A DNA stretch of 64,000 bases from Armillaria gallica (GCA_037576215.1 JBANDB010000001.1:2852001-2916000), one strand, 5' to 3'; positions 31,739 through 44,114 are shown, numbered from the stretch's first letter. The notes: generated from the letters alone by a model not told the origin. Program-made: numbers and translations.

Positions 31739-33347
31739 ATAGACCTGGTCCCCGTTGATGTTCCTTCCCAGTTCTCAAGCGCATAGTTCCCACCATACCT
31801 GGGCATCCTTGCCGAAGCATGATGCGCAGAAGATGACTTTATGAGGGTGGTACCAGAAATACTGGTTGAAAACCGAGAAGTACATGTCACACTGCGAGAA
31901 GAATCGGGCGATGTCATTGGAGTTGCCATTGAAGTTCTTGGGTTTTTTGACCATGTTGGGTGTCAACACTGCCCACGGTCCCTGCTGGTCTTTGTTGAGG
32001 ACCCATGGGGCAGGAGGATCCAGTGGTCCAGGTGGCGGTGGGTACCAAGGTGATGCCCACCTCTGAGGGATGATGGGCAGTGCTTGTGGTGGTCCAGTTG
32101 GAGGCTGTGGTTTGCTGGGCAGTTGGGGTGCATCTGAAGGTCCTGCGCTATCATCGGCGATGGCAGCAGCAAAGAGTCTAGGTCATCCTTGCATGCCTGG
32201 CGGTCCCTATCCTCGTGGGTATGCGGAGCTCGGTACTGTTGGTGCATAACCCAGTTCCCATCTCAGGTAATCGGGTACAGCGGCCTGTGGCGGGGGTACT
32301 GGTGGTTCATCATCCATGGGTTCCAGCATGTATGTTATCAGCAGTAGATCAATCTGGGGTCATTGATATTGGGCTGGTACCTGGATCTAATGATCACGAT
32401 GGATCATATTGTAAGCATGGCAGGCAAAATGAGCGGCTTCCTCCTTTAGGATATAACTATATCCATAGTGTGCGTAATCTATTCCAGCCAGGGTCCTAGC
32501 CCAATCTTAATCCACTACTAATTCCTCCCTAAAGTGGTCAAATAACTCTTCCAGGGATGCACAGAGGAGTACATTGGGGATCTGGACTAGTTTACCTGTC
32601 GATAGAAGGTACAGGGCCCAAGCAATGGTTATCGGGGTGGTTGGCTGGGGGAGTGTTCAGGATTGGAGGCGTTGGGACTGGGGAGAGAGAGGGACTTCTC
32701 CCGACGATTCCGTTGATGTGCTCCTTGACAGGGAGCATCTCAGTCCTGGTACTGTCATCGGAGTAGTATATGGTTTCTCCTTGACTGTCGGGCCCGGTAC
32801 TGGGCTGTTGCTCATTGACCTCCCTAAATGCTGCTACCCACTCTCGCTCTGCTTGTCTCCTTTCTTGATCATACTGACTGAGCTCCTCCGAAATGTCGAC
32901 AGCTGATCTTGGTGGCTCCCTCCTTCTCCTTGGGATGGCGAGTCTAGCCTGGATTGTTGGGATCCCTCATACTTCAAGCTCTGGTGAGGACTCCCTGGTT
33001 GGTTTTGGGGGGTGGGGGGCTGTTACACGATTCGTACTGGCTCATCCCAGCATATGATGGCAGGATACTTGGGATCCAATGTTCTTGCTCGATATGGGTT
33101 TCCTCGATGGGGGAAGAAGGCAGTGTAGGGTAAATTGAGGTTGTCCCAGACAATGTTGAGCTTGGAAGTGGAATCGATGAAGATGTTGTGGGCCCCAATG
33201 GTGGTGGTTGGTACCCAGTCATCCCTAGGATGACTGCCGGAAGGTTGCTCGGTGGCTGAGGAGCCGAGAGGGCCTGTTCTCCCTGGGCTGAGTCAAATGA
33301 GGTACCTTGCTAAGTCTGCAGCAGTGGCTCCTGATGGATGGGGGGTA
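31739..33347 (-). pseudogene. G1 Gag N-half up to the capsid
   Basis: The minus-strand capsid start is PKNFNGNSNDIARFFSQC, then YHPHKVIFCASCFGKDAQVWW, the conserved beginning of gypsy Gag of the PF-x-G-d-x family. It runs into the insertion at DQVY. Upstream is a long Pro/Gln/Arg-rich region with frameshifts (RLAIPRRRREPPRSAVDI) and a helical segment (SQYDQERRQAEREWVAAF). Several stops and shifts are present. It continues at 34678 once the solo LTR is removed. Confidence 0.8.
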
Positions 33348-33351
33348 GCGC

Positions 33352-34673
33352 TGATGAACCTAGAGACTCCTGCGGGCAGAAAACACAAGACCTGTAATAG
33401 TGAGTGTAGTCAAGCACAGAATCTGAAGGCAGGTTCTAGCGAGTCTAGTCTTGCACCTCCGTGCAATGACTGTAGCTTCCTGGTGGTGTAGCAAAGGATT
33501 GCTACGCTTTGTTATGATTCTCTGAAGGCTGTTCAGAGGCTCAAAGTATGTATGTGAACTTTCCTGGAAGGGAAAAGATGCGTAAACATGGGTGTATGCT
33601 GAGCGGGGGCGACCTAGATGCGGGGCGAACTATGTGGTGTCAGAATCCTGGCTATGGTTCCGGTAGAATCTATTTTCCTATGCTTGCATGCTTTCTTTAG
33701 AGAAACACAGAGATGGAGCTGGCTTATCTAGAGAAACTCAAATTAGTATTGTTCCTAACTTATAGGAACAGTATTCTGTTGGTGTTAGAGACTAAAGTTC
33801 AGAATCCTAGCTACGGATTACCCTTTGAAGTCTTCAGGTATGTGAATTTATGACAGGAGGATGACAAACAAGGTAGTCTTTATATAATACCCTTGCTTGT
33901 GTTTTGGATGAGAGGACGTGAATTAAGTTATTTAACACTTGGTAGCTAGCGAGTTTGGAGAAACTTCGCAAAGTGTTATATCTCTTAAGAACGTAGAGAT
34001 ATTAACTTTAATTCACGTGTATTGGGTGGTATGTGTGGTGTGTGTATCCTCTATGGAGAACTGTCCTTTTTCTATCTACAGGCCATTATCTTTTATACTA
34101 CAGAACTGTACTTGCTAAGTAAGTGAACTTTTACCTTGGCTTGATAACCGCAGTACATGATTTGTGAGCATAGTGAACTATTTGTAACCGTAGTTCACTA
34201 TACTGTGTGCTACTCTACTGTGCATACTTATTAAAAGTTTGCATAGCCTAATAAAGCTACGGAAGGTTTACTAATTTACTTACTACTTACTCAGCCACAG
34301 TTAATGGCTCACTAATCTCTACTATATTTCTAAGCTGTAAAGGTGTATCCATATGGCCTCTTGAGAATCCATAGCTTGGCATAGCCTACACATAGTTAAA
34401 CCACGTGACTGTATGGCTCTGTCCATGTGCAAAGGCCTAGAATAATGACGCGTGTTTAATTTACTGCGGAAGGATTGGCAATCAATGTGCCTGGAGGCAC
34501 AATGACTCATAGATATTGAAGTGAAAGTTCACATGGAGTGGGGGATTTAATATGATTCTACCTGTGCCGGGCTTGCAACATTTGGTTTAGTGAAAGGCCG
34601 CGTAAGGGAGATAGGTGATAAATTGTAAGTGGTGTCTGTGATTTCAGAGCGCACAGAGCCTGGAGGCTCATCA
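33352..34673. mobile_element. Solo LTR (LTR6), short divergent member
   Basis: It starts TGATGAACCTAGAGACTCC and ends GAGCCTGGAGGCTCATCA. The last 18 bp match the ends of LTR2-4, but the 1322-bp body is only distantly similar (for example the TTTATACTACA part). An exact 4-bp duplication GCGC flanks it (33348-33351 and 34674-34677). The G1 Gag frame reads through the empty site (HESAGA then TPHPSG). No gene inside. Confidence 0.8.
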
Positions 34674-34677
34674 GCGC

Positions 34678-35068
34678 CAGCGGACTCGTGATGGGAGGAG
34701 CTGTCTGAAGGAAGCTGGATAATGGGGAGCCTTGCTCCAGTAGTACCTCCATCGCTTCCTTCTTGAATGCCGATTTCCATCTCCCCAGGAACATCTTTGT
34801 CTCTCCTAAGGATGAAGTGAGGGTGCTCGTCGAGTGTTGATGCTTGGTGCAGTAGGGGTGGGTAGAGGTGTGCTGGTGGTGGCTGCTGTGGGAAGACATT
34901 GTTTATAATAGGCGGGTTGTCGTTTTGTTTGTTACAAATGCGAGGGGTTATCCTGTAGTGGTGAAGGATCACTAGTATGAGGGTGGCTGCAAAGAGTGCT
35001 GTGCCGATGCTGAAGAAGGCCGCCAGTAAAAGTGTCTCAAGCGTCGTCAACATGTAGGCTCTGGTCAA
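34678..35068 (-). pseudogene. G1 polyprotein start with a predicted membrane segment
   Basis: The minus-strand frame starts MTRAYMLTTLETLLLAAFF and carries one hydrophobic stretch (about residues 9-38, LLLAAFFSIGTALFAATL) followed by HHYRITPRICNK. A Pro-rich region and an acidic region follow. It is in frame with G1 Gag once LTR6 is removed. A membrane anchor at the N-terminus of a gypsy Gag is not typical. The alternative is a small separate upstream ORF or host-derived sequence. Confidence 0.6.
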
Positions 35069-35519
35069 GGAGCAGGGAAAGCTTCGAGCTAATTATTAAA
35101 CCTGAACTCCTATCAAGGATAAACAACAGCTGTCTCACGTTCGGGCAGTCACCGATGAGTTTCTCAAGTGATAGGCAATAAGGCTCAAGTCCTTAGTTCT
35201 TAGCAAATTAAGCGATAGTTTTGGTATAGATTAAAGTTAGCTCGAAGCTGGGGTACATACAGGGAGAGCTACTATCTAAATATTTGAAGTGAGGTTCTAA
35301 TAATAGGTCATTCATAAGGGATAAGGTTTGTGAGCACACAGTGTTGGAGTAGGAACATGTAAGCATGCAATGTCGAAGCAAGAACATGCAATATTGGAGA
35401 GATAGCATGGGAACATCATTCTGTTGCTTGGTTGCCCCTATGGTCAGCGGCCCGGTCGGTCTGGTGTGAGTGATAAGATAAGATAGAGCAAAAAAGTGAA
35501 TAAATTGTGACAATTTTGA
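35069..35519. other. Unassigned stretch upstream of G1
   Basis: This 450-bp stretch should contain the G1 leader. No LTR end, primer site or gene is recognised. The minus-strand open frames here do not resemble a known domain. Confidence 0.3.
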
Positions 35520-36740
35520 GTCGCCAGTTATAATCTATGTGAAGAAGGCGGTCCTTCCATTCATAGTAGGTGGCAGGAACAGTGCTGTCCCCTGCATATA
35601 TGGTGTTTTTGCTGGACTCATGGGCCACCTTTTTGATCTGAGCACACATGTATCACTTGTTGCTGATGATGCTGGCCTTGAATGCCAGTGCCTCACATTT
35701 CTGAAAGAAGAGGTTGCCATTGGAGAAGTTTGTTTAGCAAAGCTTCTCCCACTGGGCAAACTTGATTTCCATATCTGCATCCTTCCAGAAGCACCCCTAG
35801 ACTTCTTCCTTGAAGACAGCATATGCAGGGTATTGCTGTTTCCCATTCATGTCTGTCTCCAACTCTCAGGCTGCTAGTTCCCATCAGTTTTGGGCTGCTC
35901 TGTCAAATCAGGATGCACAGAAAACTACTTTGTGCAGGTGATGGCAGAAAAACTGGTTGAACATGGAGAAGCACATCTCACACTGTGAAAAGAAGCATGA
36001 GATGTCTGTTGATTCCCCCTTAAAGTTATCTGATTCCCTGACAATCTTTGGTTTGAGATCTCCTCAGGGTCTCAAGGCTGCAGTGGTTAGTACCCAGGGA
36101 TTTGGTAGGTCTGGTGGCTTTGGAGAGGAAGAGTATCAAGGTAATGACCATAGTTGTGGTGGAGGTGGTACTGGTGGTTGAGTAGGTGGGTTAGTAGGTT
36201 GGCTCGAGGGTCCCCCACCTGCTCTGGCAAAAGGATGTTATCCTCAACGGTCTGGGTTGGGAGGTCCTTGTTCTTGACAAGAGGGGTATCTGGTAAATTT
36301 GGCCTGCTTTGGTGGTACCAGGGGTTTGTCTGGCATCAGTTCCGGTGTGTCACTGGGTGAGAGTAGATCTATTGAGGGTCACTGATAAGGGCTGATTACC
36401 CTCTTTGGGGACTCTGGATGGATTAAATTATAGGCTTGGCAGGCAAAGTGTCTGGCTTCCCCTTGCAGTATATTCAAGGCTGGAATATTTCAATTAATGA
36501 AGTAAAAATAGTCAAACTCTGTTTTTGTCTCTGCCCAGGCAGGATCAGCTAAAAGTTCATATATGAAATGTTTAAATAAATCATTATAGCTGGCCTTCAA
36601 CAATATTTCCAGGATCCTGACCAGTTTGCTGGTACAGAGAAGGTAGAGAGCACTAGCCAGATTCATTGGGGGAATTGGCAGTTGCCTCATCAAATGGCTG
36701 CTCTGCTGGGATTGGGGACAGTGAGGGGCTTGGTCTATTG
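35520..36740 (-). pseudogene. Second G1-like gag fragment
   Basis: Homologous to the G1 capsid region. The minus strand reads HLHKVVFCAS, WWELAARELETDMNGKQQYP, EIKFAQWEKLC, FFQKCEALAFKA, and ends at DYNWRLK, where similarity to G1 (WIDHNWRMQK) stops. It keeps the uninterrupted sequence QYPAYA at the site where the compound element entered G1. Stops and shifts break it. The N-terminal part (36000-36740) resembles 32000-32900 weakly. Confidence 0.75.
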
Positions 36741-37499
36741 GTTCTGTTGAGGTACACCTTGGAGAGGGGAGCCTCTTAGTTGCAATGCTGGAGTCTGTGC
36801 TAGGCTCCTCGCTTGGCCACCTCCCATGTCTAGCCTGCTTGTTGATGATGATTCATTGTCATGGGGATCTGGATGGTCTGGCAACAGTGTCATGCCCACA
36901 GCATGTTTAAGGGTGTAATTTTGCAAATTACCATACCTTACATGATAGCAATGCAAAAGCATAGCGAGCAGGCTGGCAGTGTAAGTGGCATGCAGAGAAG
37001 CAAGGTCACAGAGGAAGAAAGCTCTATAATAGAAAAAGAAGCAGCAGAATTAAAACATAAGGACTTTGTCATGCACTGTACCTTATGAGTGGGCATAGCC
37101 ATAAGGCTGAAGAATGAGCTCGCTTGCAAAGCAATCCATTCTGCAATAGAGATTTGAGCCTCAGTGGGATGTGCTTGTATGCAGGCTGAGACTAATTTAG
37201 ATAACTACGCATCTGTAATCTATGACACATGGTCCCTGGAGATCTGGAGAAACTAAAGTGTTGCACGATTGCTGATTCGGGTACACCTGGACCCATTTTA
37301 GGAGAACCTGCATCATTAATCTTACATCCATCACCCCCACCCCCCACCTGGGTAACAGCACACCTGGGTGCCACAGGTACAGGTATGGGTTAGTACACAA
37401 ATACTAATTGTAACACATACAATATTGCCTTAATATTCATTTTGTTTAAATAATGATACATGTTAGCATGCCAGTGAATGACCAGAAATAGAGAGAAAG
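36741..37499. other. Unassigned, no gene seen
   Basis: No convincing gene. It contains a C-rich run (CCCCCACCCCCCACC near 37332-37346) and short tandem-like A-rich parts. A remnant of the G1-like gag upstream region may extend to about 36960. Confidence 0.3.
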
Positions 37500-38549
37500 T
37501 AGAAAGCCAAGATTCCCTCTCCTCAAGAGTGTCATCGGAACTCTTGAGAGTTGAGACACCTCATCTTTAACTCATTCTGAGGGTAGCATAGAAAACCAGG
37601 TCTGCTGAGGACTTGTCTAAGAAATAATGCACCAGAGCTTTGATAGAGGGGTGGTCCTGATCCTTTGAGGTCAGTGGAATATTTGACAAGAAACACTATA
37701 CCATGCACCTTATGTTTATGCATATGCAGCACCATCAGCAGCGCATAAGGATTACTCTCTATTTTATCAGTTTTTATTGTTGTCCCCACCTTAGGCTGGC
37801 TTAGGATCAGCTCCGTGAGCTCGTGCATATGAAAAAGAGCCTTTCCAAAGCATAATAGTCCACACTGTTCAGACATACTTATTCTGCTCAAGTTCCCAGC
37901 CAGGGTCATCATGTAGATGGAAAATAGGGAAGGAATTCATTGACATCTCTTCGAGTACCACTAAGGATGTAGATGTGGGTGCCTGGGTCAGTTGCCAAGT
38001 CCAACACGATGTCCTTCCTCCTTACCAAGAGTAAACAAGTCTTTGTAATGGCCCAATAAGACTTGAGGTTCCGGTATATCTGATTTTGTCTGGCTGTTGT
38101 CAATGTATGCACAACTCAGGATGTCCAGAGTGGTCAAATTCAAAATAGGATTCTTCTGAGAGTGCCCATCAGCCAAGCCATTGCTAAAAATGTTGTAGTG
38201 CACCAGAGCTACCAATTCTCTCATTCAGATCCTCTCTTGCGGTGTCTAGTATCCTCTCTCCAAGCTCAACACCAATGGCCTTCCTGAATGGGGTAAACTC
38301 AATTGTAGCCTGACTTGTAGCCCCAAGTTGAGCAATAAGTGGTAATTTAAGGCCTGTTGTGTGCCCTAGACTGGCAGTGAGGTCCCATCGCAGTTTGTAG
38401 AAGTGAAGACACTGATTGTCAAGTAGAAACAGTGTGTAAAGATAGTCAAATCTTGACTGGGATAGATATGCAAAGGTCACCATAAAGTTGTTGATTAACC
38501 AATCACAGCAACCACCGATGCACTCTCTCCTTTTGATCCACTCCTTCAA
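37500..38549 (-). pseudogene. Unrecognised minus-strand coding-like region
   Basis: Four overlapping minus-strand frames chain into about 330 residues if one to three frameshifts or introns are allowed. The first starts MKEWIKRRECIGGCC and includes SRFDYLYTLFLLDNQCLHFYKLRWDL; the next has LVALVHYNIFSNGLADG and TTLDILSCAYIDN; the last has DPGTHIYILSGTRRDVNEF and GLLCFGKALFHMHELTELI. Hydrophobic-polar patterning and length suggest a former protein gene, but no family motif is recognised. Confidence 0.35.
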
Positions 38550-39751
38550 GCCACTAATAGCCTCTCACATTAATACATTTATTCAAGAAACAACTTCCAC
38601 CATAGACAGCAACCAATGTTCAATGTTCAACATCAATGCCCACCTCACCCTCACAGCCACTGACAACCATCCCTCACCATGTCACAGCCAGTCGTTCACT
38701 CCCCTGCAGTGCATGCACCATTCCCTCTATACATTCTCTCTGCACTTGTTACCCCATACTCATGTGTACTACTGTCTCATCTCTCCTTGGCTATAGTACC
38801 ATTTCTTTTCCTCATGCATATGGTTCAGTTCATATGTAACTGTATACATCTTGCTAGTAAGAGTGGCTGCTGTCAACAAGTAATGTACCTTTCAAATTTG
38901 TCCAACAAGCCATGTCTATGATGTGTACTTTGGACTGCAACACATTCCTATGCAAACAAAACCCTAACATAGACACTCAGTAATCACGCAGGAACTAGAC
39001 AAGAGGTACACACCCTTAATATTCATACAATCATGACAGTAACCACCTACGGTGGCACAAAGGACCTAGGGCTTGAGCTCATGCATGCACATGTGTAGAA
39101 TAAGCCAGGTGCCAACATGTCGTGAAAGCAGTAAGATTTGAATTAAAATATAAGCGATAACAAAAAATAAAGGGCCTAGTAGACACACCTGGTCGCTTAG
39201 CCAGTCTCAGTCCTTCACCATGACCATTGTCTTGGTCCTTCACTTGAGCTTCCTGCAATCAAGAACAGTGAGTGGGAAGGAAAAGGTAGGATAGAAGAGG
39301 TGGCCGTACCTCAGAAAAATGATGTATTTATGATAAAACCTGTGATATCATTAGTACAACTTAATAATAGTCAATGATAGTGGCTCACACACCCAGTCCG
39401 ATTTTGCCTCTCAAGTTGGTGGACCAAAGACTGGAAAAGAATCTGTTAGCAAGAATAGGTACTCTTAGAAAAAGTTTAGCTTACCTTCATCAAGGCTCTG
39501 AGAAAGCACTTAAAACAAAAAGTCAGTAAAAAGTAAAACCTTCAAACAAGTACACACCTTTGTATTGAGTTAAATGCATCCATGCTGAGCACTTGAGCGA
39601 CAACCACTTCATTGTGGTGAAAGAAATGAAATTTTTACAAAATCCAAAAAGGAAACCCATGGTGATCATAAGATCCTGAATTCAAGGAAAATGTGTACTA
39701 TTCATAATAAAGGATGCATTCTCAATGGATGAAATACTGTATTTACAGCAT
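38550..39751. other. Unassigned, no gene seen
   Basis: A 1.2-kb A+T-rich stretch without a supported gene. A pyrimidine-rich part with many CTC and CAC runs lies at 38590-38790. If the surrounding minus-strand frames belong to one gene, its introns would lie here, but I cannot place them. Confidence 0.3.
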
Positions 39752-41608
39752 CTAGAGTAATCTCAACCCTACTGGATGCATGTACCTCCCTCCTTCAACT
39801 AACAAGAGACAAGAGTACCATGACCCTAACCAATCCCATAAAATATTCCACCACCTTTCATGACTCTGTTGCCATGCTGTCAGAGAGTAATGCCTGGCTA
39901 ACAGGGTAGTCCCCATCTTGTTAGTGCATCCACTCAGACCTGAGCTTAGAAGGCCAAAACTGCAGCAATTGTAGCAAGTTGTAGTGTCTCGTCTTGATAA
40001 TCCTACAGTAACAAACACCCCGTTAGCTATTACCAATGGTATGCAATAGAGCTCATATACCTCTCTATCAGTAGCAATCAAAGCATAAATTCTGAGTGTA
40101 GCCTTTTCATCGGTTGAGTTCTGCAACGAGTCATTAATCAGTGGAATTCATCAAAAACTCAAACGAGGATGGCTTACCATGGATCGAGCTAGGATACATG
40201 CCCTAATGAGAGTGGGTCCTTGCTTGCTACCATTGCATTTGGGTTGCTCTAGTTGCAATAAAGGACAATGTTGATGCCTTACAATGAGCTATTGGGCATG
40301 TGGATTTGTAGTCTGGCGGTAAAAAGACATGGCTTACTTAGATAGCTTCATGCTCTGAGCATACTCTCAGTCTAGAGTTCAAAGCCTCATTGTCTTGTCT
40401 GACAACCTTGGAAGGTTGTAGCCTTCATTACAGCCTGGCCGTTATTCTGCACTGCTACATAGAATAAAAAAATACATTAGGCTAGGAAAGGATAGCATGC
40501 ATCGACTGCATACCTGCATTGGCACTATTGAACTGGGGTGTAGGGTTGTCCTTGAAGCTTGAACGAGCTAAGGAAGACATGTGTCACTGGACTGCTCTTC
40601 ATCCCCTTCCCATCTCTGACCACTGACCATCCTGGTGATGGTCTCTCTGCCCTGTAGCCTTTCCCATTGTATACCATGTTGAGCTTGATGTCTTCTGCCT
40701 CTCATCGCTGTTCTAGGCTGGGATTGCATTCCAGGTGGGAAGTCCAATTTGGAATCATCGCGGAGCACTGACATGCCAGGATTGCAATTAGGGCTGATGC
40801 ATGTGCAGGGAATATGGGATGCATCATGGTGTGTATCAGGACAATGGTGGGTTGGATCTTGTCTTAGTTGATGGTGGCCACAAGTGGTCATCATTTTGGG
40901 GTAGTGCAAAGTACTGTCTTGTGCAAACTGTGCCTAAATCAATGAGCTATTATTGAAGTAAAGAAAGAAACCATACTGGATATGGGCAACATCAATGGGC
41001 GAGAGCCAAAGCAGGAGTGGTAGAAAGGAAGGAGAAAAAGTGTAGCTGATCGTTGGTCTTCTTCTTCTCCCATACAATGGCCTCTTCATCAGAGAGCTCG
41101 CAACTAGCTGGCCATATGTGCGATAGAGATGATGTGATGCATCAAGTTCTGTCAGTAGGCAAAGGAAGGAACCATGCACTGTGAAGGAATGGGGACTTTG
41201 CTGAACAAAAGGAATCATCCATGCTCATGGAGGAGGTATGGGCACATGGTTAAAGATGAAGGTTTTGAGAGTGCTGGGTGGTGGCTGTGGCCAGGATACG
41301 TTGAAGGTTAAATTGATAGGGTCTTTCCAAGTGGGCGAGGTTGGAGTGCAGCCAGAGATCCACGCATAATCTTTTGTGAACAACAGGCTTGTCAATGTTG
41401 ATGTCTGTGACAGCTTTAGCTTGTAAAAAAAAAAAAAAAAAAAATAACATACAAGTTCCTGGGTGAGTGTGTTCAGAAGCCCTCTACCAAAGTTCCATCT
41501 ATGATAAATTGTTTGTCCAATCCCTCCAGTCACTAAGATGGCTGGAACTTGTGGATGCAGACCCAAGGGTATGATCTGGCAAGTGTCTTCCCCTTCCATC
41601 ACTGTCAT
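39752..41608 (-). pseudogene. Unrecognised minus-strand frames, possibly one decayed gene
   Basis: Minus-strand frames at 41608-41225 (MTVMEGEDTCQIIPLG, GGIGQTIYHRWNFGRG), 41218-40934, 40909-40568 and 40126-39752 are in the same orientation as those at 37.5-38.5 kb. Near 41420-41452 a run of about 21 A on the + strand sits inside a possible short intron whose ends read GTATG and ACAAG on the minus strand. No domain is recognised. Confidence 0.3.
41425..41448. repeat. Homopolymer run of A (about 21)
   Basis: An uninterrupted A run on the + strand (GTAAAAAA...AATAAC). It creates an artificial Phe run in minus-strand translation. It could be a relic poly(A) or a slippage tract. Confidence 0.8.
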
Positions 41609-42132
41609 TGTTTCCTTTCATTCATGCACTGTTAGGAGCTGCTAGGCATGCATCATCATCATATGGCTGCCCAACTGGTCCATGCACAGCCAGGAAATTC
41701 CTTAGAGATTGAGGCTCCGATCTAACTCTCATTATTCCCTTCCCTGCATCTCACTCCACTCCTATTTTGACAGCAGCACAGATGTTGCCTTGTCAAAGGC
41801 AACATTGTAGTTATCGGTACATCAAAACTTGTTTGTCTGACAACATCTTTTCTAACCCTATACCAGGTTTACCTTGTTTTTGTGTATTTTGGGAGAAAGA
41901 ATATTACATTGTTGTACATTTGTGTCACGTTGCAAATTTGTCTTTTCTTCAGATCAATTGAAGATGCCCTTGTCATGTACTTTGCTCGCTAAGTCCATAG
42001 TCCATTATGCATTATCAATGAATGGTCCTTTATCCTAACTTGCTTTACATTCTGGTACATTGTCCTACTCACTACTGATCTTCTATATAATCTCCAACCA
42101 GCAGTGCTTGATTACCTTTACTCTCTACCAAT
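41609..42132. other. Unassigned, upstream of the hAT gene
   Basis: No gene seen in 524 bp. This should contain the hAT promoter and possibly its 5' end, but I could not find terminal inverted repeats or an 8-bp duplication for the element. Confidence 0.3.
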
Positions 42133-42400
42133 ATGGCCATGTCTACCTCTTCATCCAATGCTCCTAGCAAGCGAGCACAATCACATGCAACTTCTGACAC
42201 CGAAGCAGATCCCAACAATGCCAGCTTCTTGGAAATGTCACACCATAAACAACAGCGGCACACAGGCAACAATGACAATAATTCTGAAGATGCCTAGGAT
42301 GCTGCAGTTGAGGAGCCCTCTGGCAGTGACGTGCCTACAATGCCAGAGGCATCTGCTCAGCCTGCGGTGATACACTTGGTATCAGGCTACCCATAGATTT
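42133..42400 (+). pseudogene. hAT transposase, N-terminal exon
   Basis: The frame starts MAMSTSSSNAPSKRAQ and continues as a charged, Asn/Asp-rich disordered leader (NNDNNSEDA), then a TAG and EEPSGSDVP. Such leaders precede the BED finger of fungal hAT transposases, and the finger follows at 44115 on the same strand. The assignment is by position and composition only. Confidence 0.45.
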
Positions 42401-43960
42401 TGTGAATTTCCATCAAATAATGCAGTCTACAAGCAGTACAGAGAGCTATAGTGAAGGCTTTACACTGATAGCTAGTACACTACATAAGATAGTGAGCAAT
42501 ATAGTATCAGAACAGACTTAGAAACAACATCTAGACGAGTCAACTCTACAAGCCTTCAACACTGAATGCTATTCCCTGCTCAAAACAAGACTATTTACAG
42601 TTGGAACCAAGGGACACATCGAGATGAGTTACAAACATAAAGCAGAACACAGAAGGACTAAATTACTCATCATCTTGACGACTTGAATAAACCTAGAAAA
42701 GAATTGCTAAGTCCACAATGATACACACAGTGAAATAAACTTAGTTTAGAACACGACTAAACTTAGGAATAACTGAATAACCGATGCTTGGCACTGAGAT
42801 AGCTAATTAAGATCACATACTGATCAAAGCAATACAATCTTGGTCTGACAATTGATCACAATCAGTGGTTACATCCTCGAAATACTGCACAAACCATAGT
42901 ATTGAATAGGAATCCATGTGACAAGGCATGAAGGAGAAGTGAGGAGTTCCTACAGACCAGTAGGGCACTCCTCAGCAATAGAATGACTAGTAGTTATTCC
43001 ACCTGACTAAATAGAAACCCCAGAATGGCACAATACTTGTAAATTAATTACTCACCGTTTGTATTGATACCCAAAGCTCGTACCATAATTAATTTTAGAT
43101 ACAAGCTCCTATACCTAGGCTAGAAATCATATAAATTAGCAGCGACTAGATGCATAACGACAGGAAAGCATTCCCCCTGCATTTGTGCTAGTAGCCTTAT
43201 TGCTACCTAATCAATCACTGGTTTAATCGCATATCCTTGATTGAAGTGAATTAAGTTTACCAAGTCAACCCCAAAAGGGCAGCTATAAGTAATCTAGAAG
43301 AACTGAGTAGGAAGAAGAGTCATCCCTGTGTTTGTGCCTTGCTAGTTAATTGAACTGCTCCACATACAAAGGCCTCATGCTCCCTCACTGACTAAAGTGA
43401 TCTAGACATGCTAAGTCGACTACAGATCAAAGATGTTGCCTAGTTGAAGTGAAATAAGCCCTAGAACACTTTAAGTTCGAACAGTTAATGAGTCAGTGTA
43501 TTTTTTGCAAGTCTCATACTTGAAGCCAGGACCTGTGTGTTCTTTGTAGAGTCTGTGTACTCTTTGTAAAACTTCGGTTCTTTGTTGCAAGTGCATATGC
43601 TTGTGTGGTAATCAAGTTCATGTACTCCAGAGCAATTATGCTCTTTATAGACCTCTAGGTCTTTGATTGTTCGATTGTTAAAGCTTCCCTAGTTAAAGCT
43701 TTACCAGCTCTTCTAGATAAAGTCGTTTCAAGTCTAAGCCACTCAAATTATATCTTACAAAACCCCCACGTCCATATACCTCACTGTCATGATTAGTGTA
43801 TCTCATGTAAACACTTCTAGACTTGAATCGAAGTTGTTTTAAAGCAAAACCCAATTGATTATCAAAATCTACATACACCACAAGTGCTTCTATTGTATTC
43901 ACCCTCGAACTTAATATTGGTGATTGTGTGTGTGTATGTGATTTAATATCTAGATTGATG
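42401..43960. repeat. Repeat X, LTR-like sequence inserted near the hAT gene
   Basis: Part of this stretch is repeated in inverted orientation elsewhere in the window: 43458-43790 matches 58104-58378, and 43389-43458 matches 63932-64000. A small minus-strand frame (43693-43902, ending LSGLDLKRLYLEELVKL) is preserved in the second copy as LSGLDSKQLCLGELVKL. The ends of the repeat are not clear. It may be an LTR retrotransposon end plus LTR. I could not find a target duplication. Confidence 0.5.
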
Positions 43961-44114
43961 ATCTAGACACTTGTTTCATTTGCATGCTGCCCATTACCAA
44001 GCACATCAGCAGATAGTGGAGTCATTCATTTAAACACTAAACAGTGTTGGCAAAAATTTATAAAGAAATTAGGTATGCCTATTTTGATTTGGTGATGCTC
44101 AGCCTTCTAACTGT

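Noticed and set aside
37500..38549. Fungal-type protein kinase (FunK1) identity
   Set aside because: A vague resemblance around LHFYKLRWDL, but no kinase motifs such as HRD or DFG follow.
41250..41450. Hydrophobic peptide with a Phe run
   Set aside because: Produced by a homopolymer A/T run, which is more likely intronic or a slippage tract.
42379..42390. TTGGTATCAGGC as a retroelement primer site (resembles TGGTATCAGAGC)
   Set aside because: No LTR end directly before it and no gag after it; two mismatches to the usual form.
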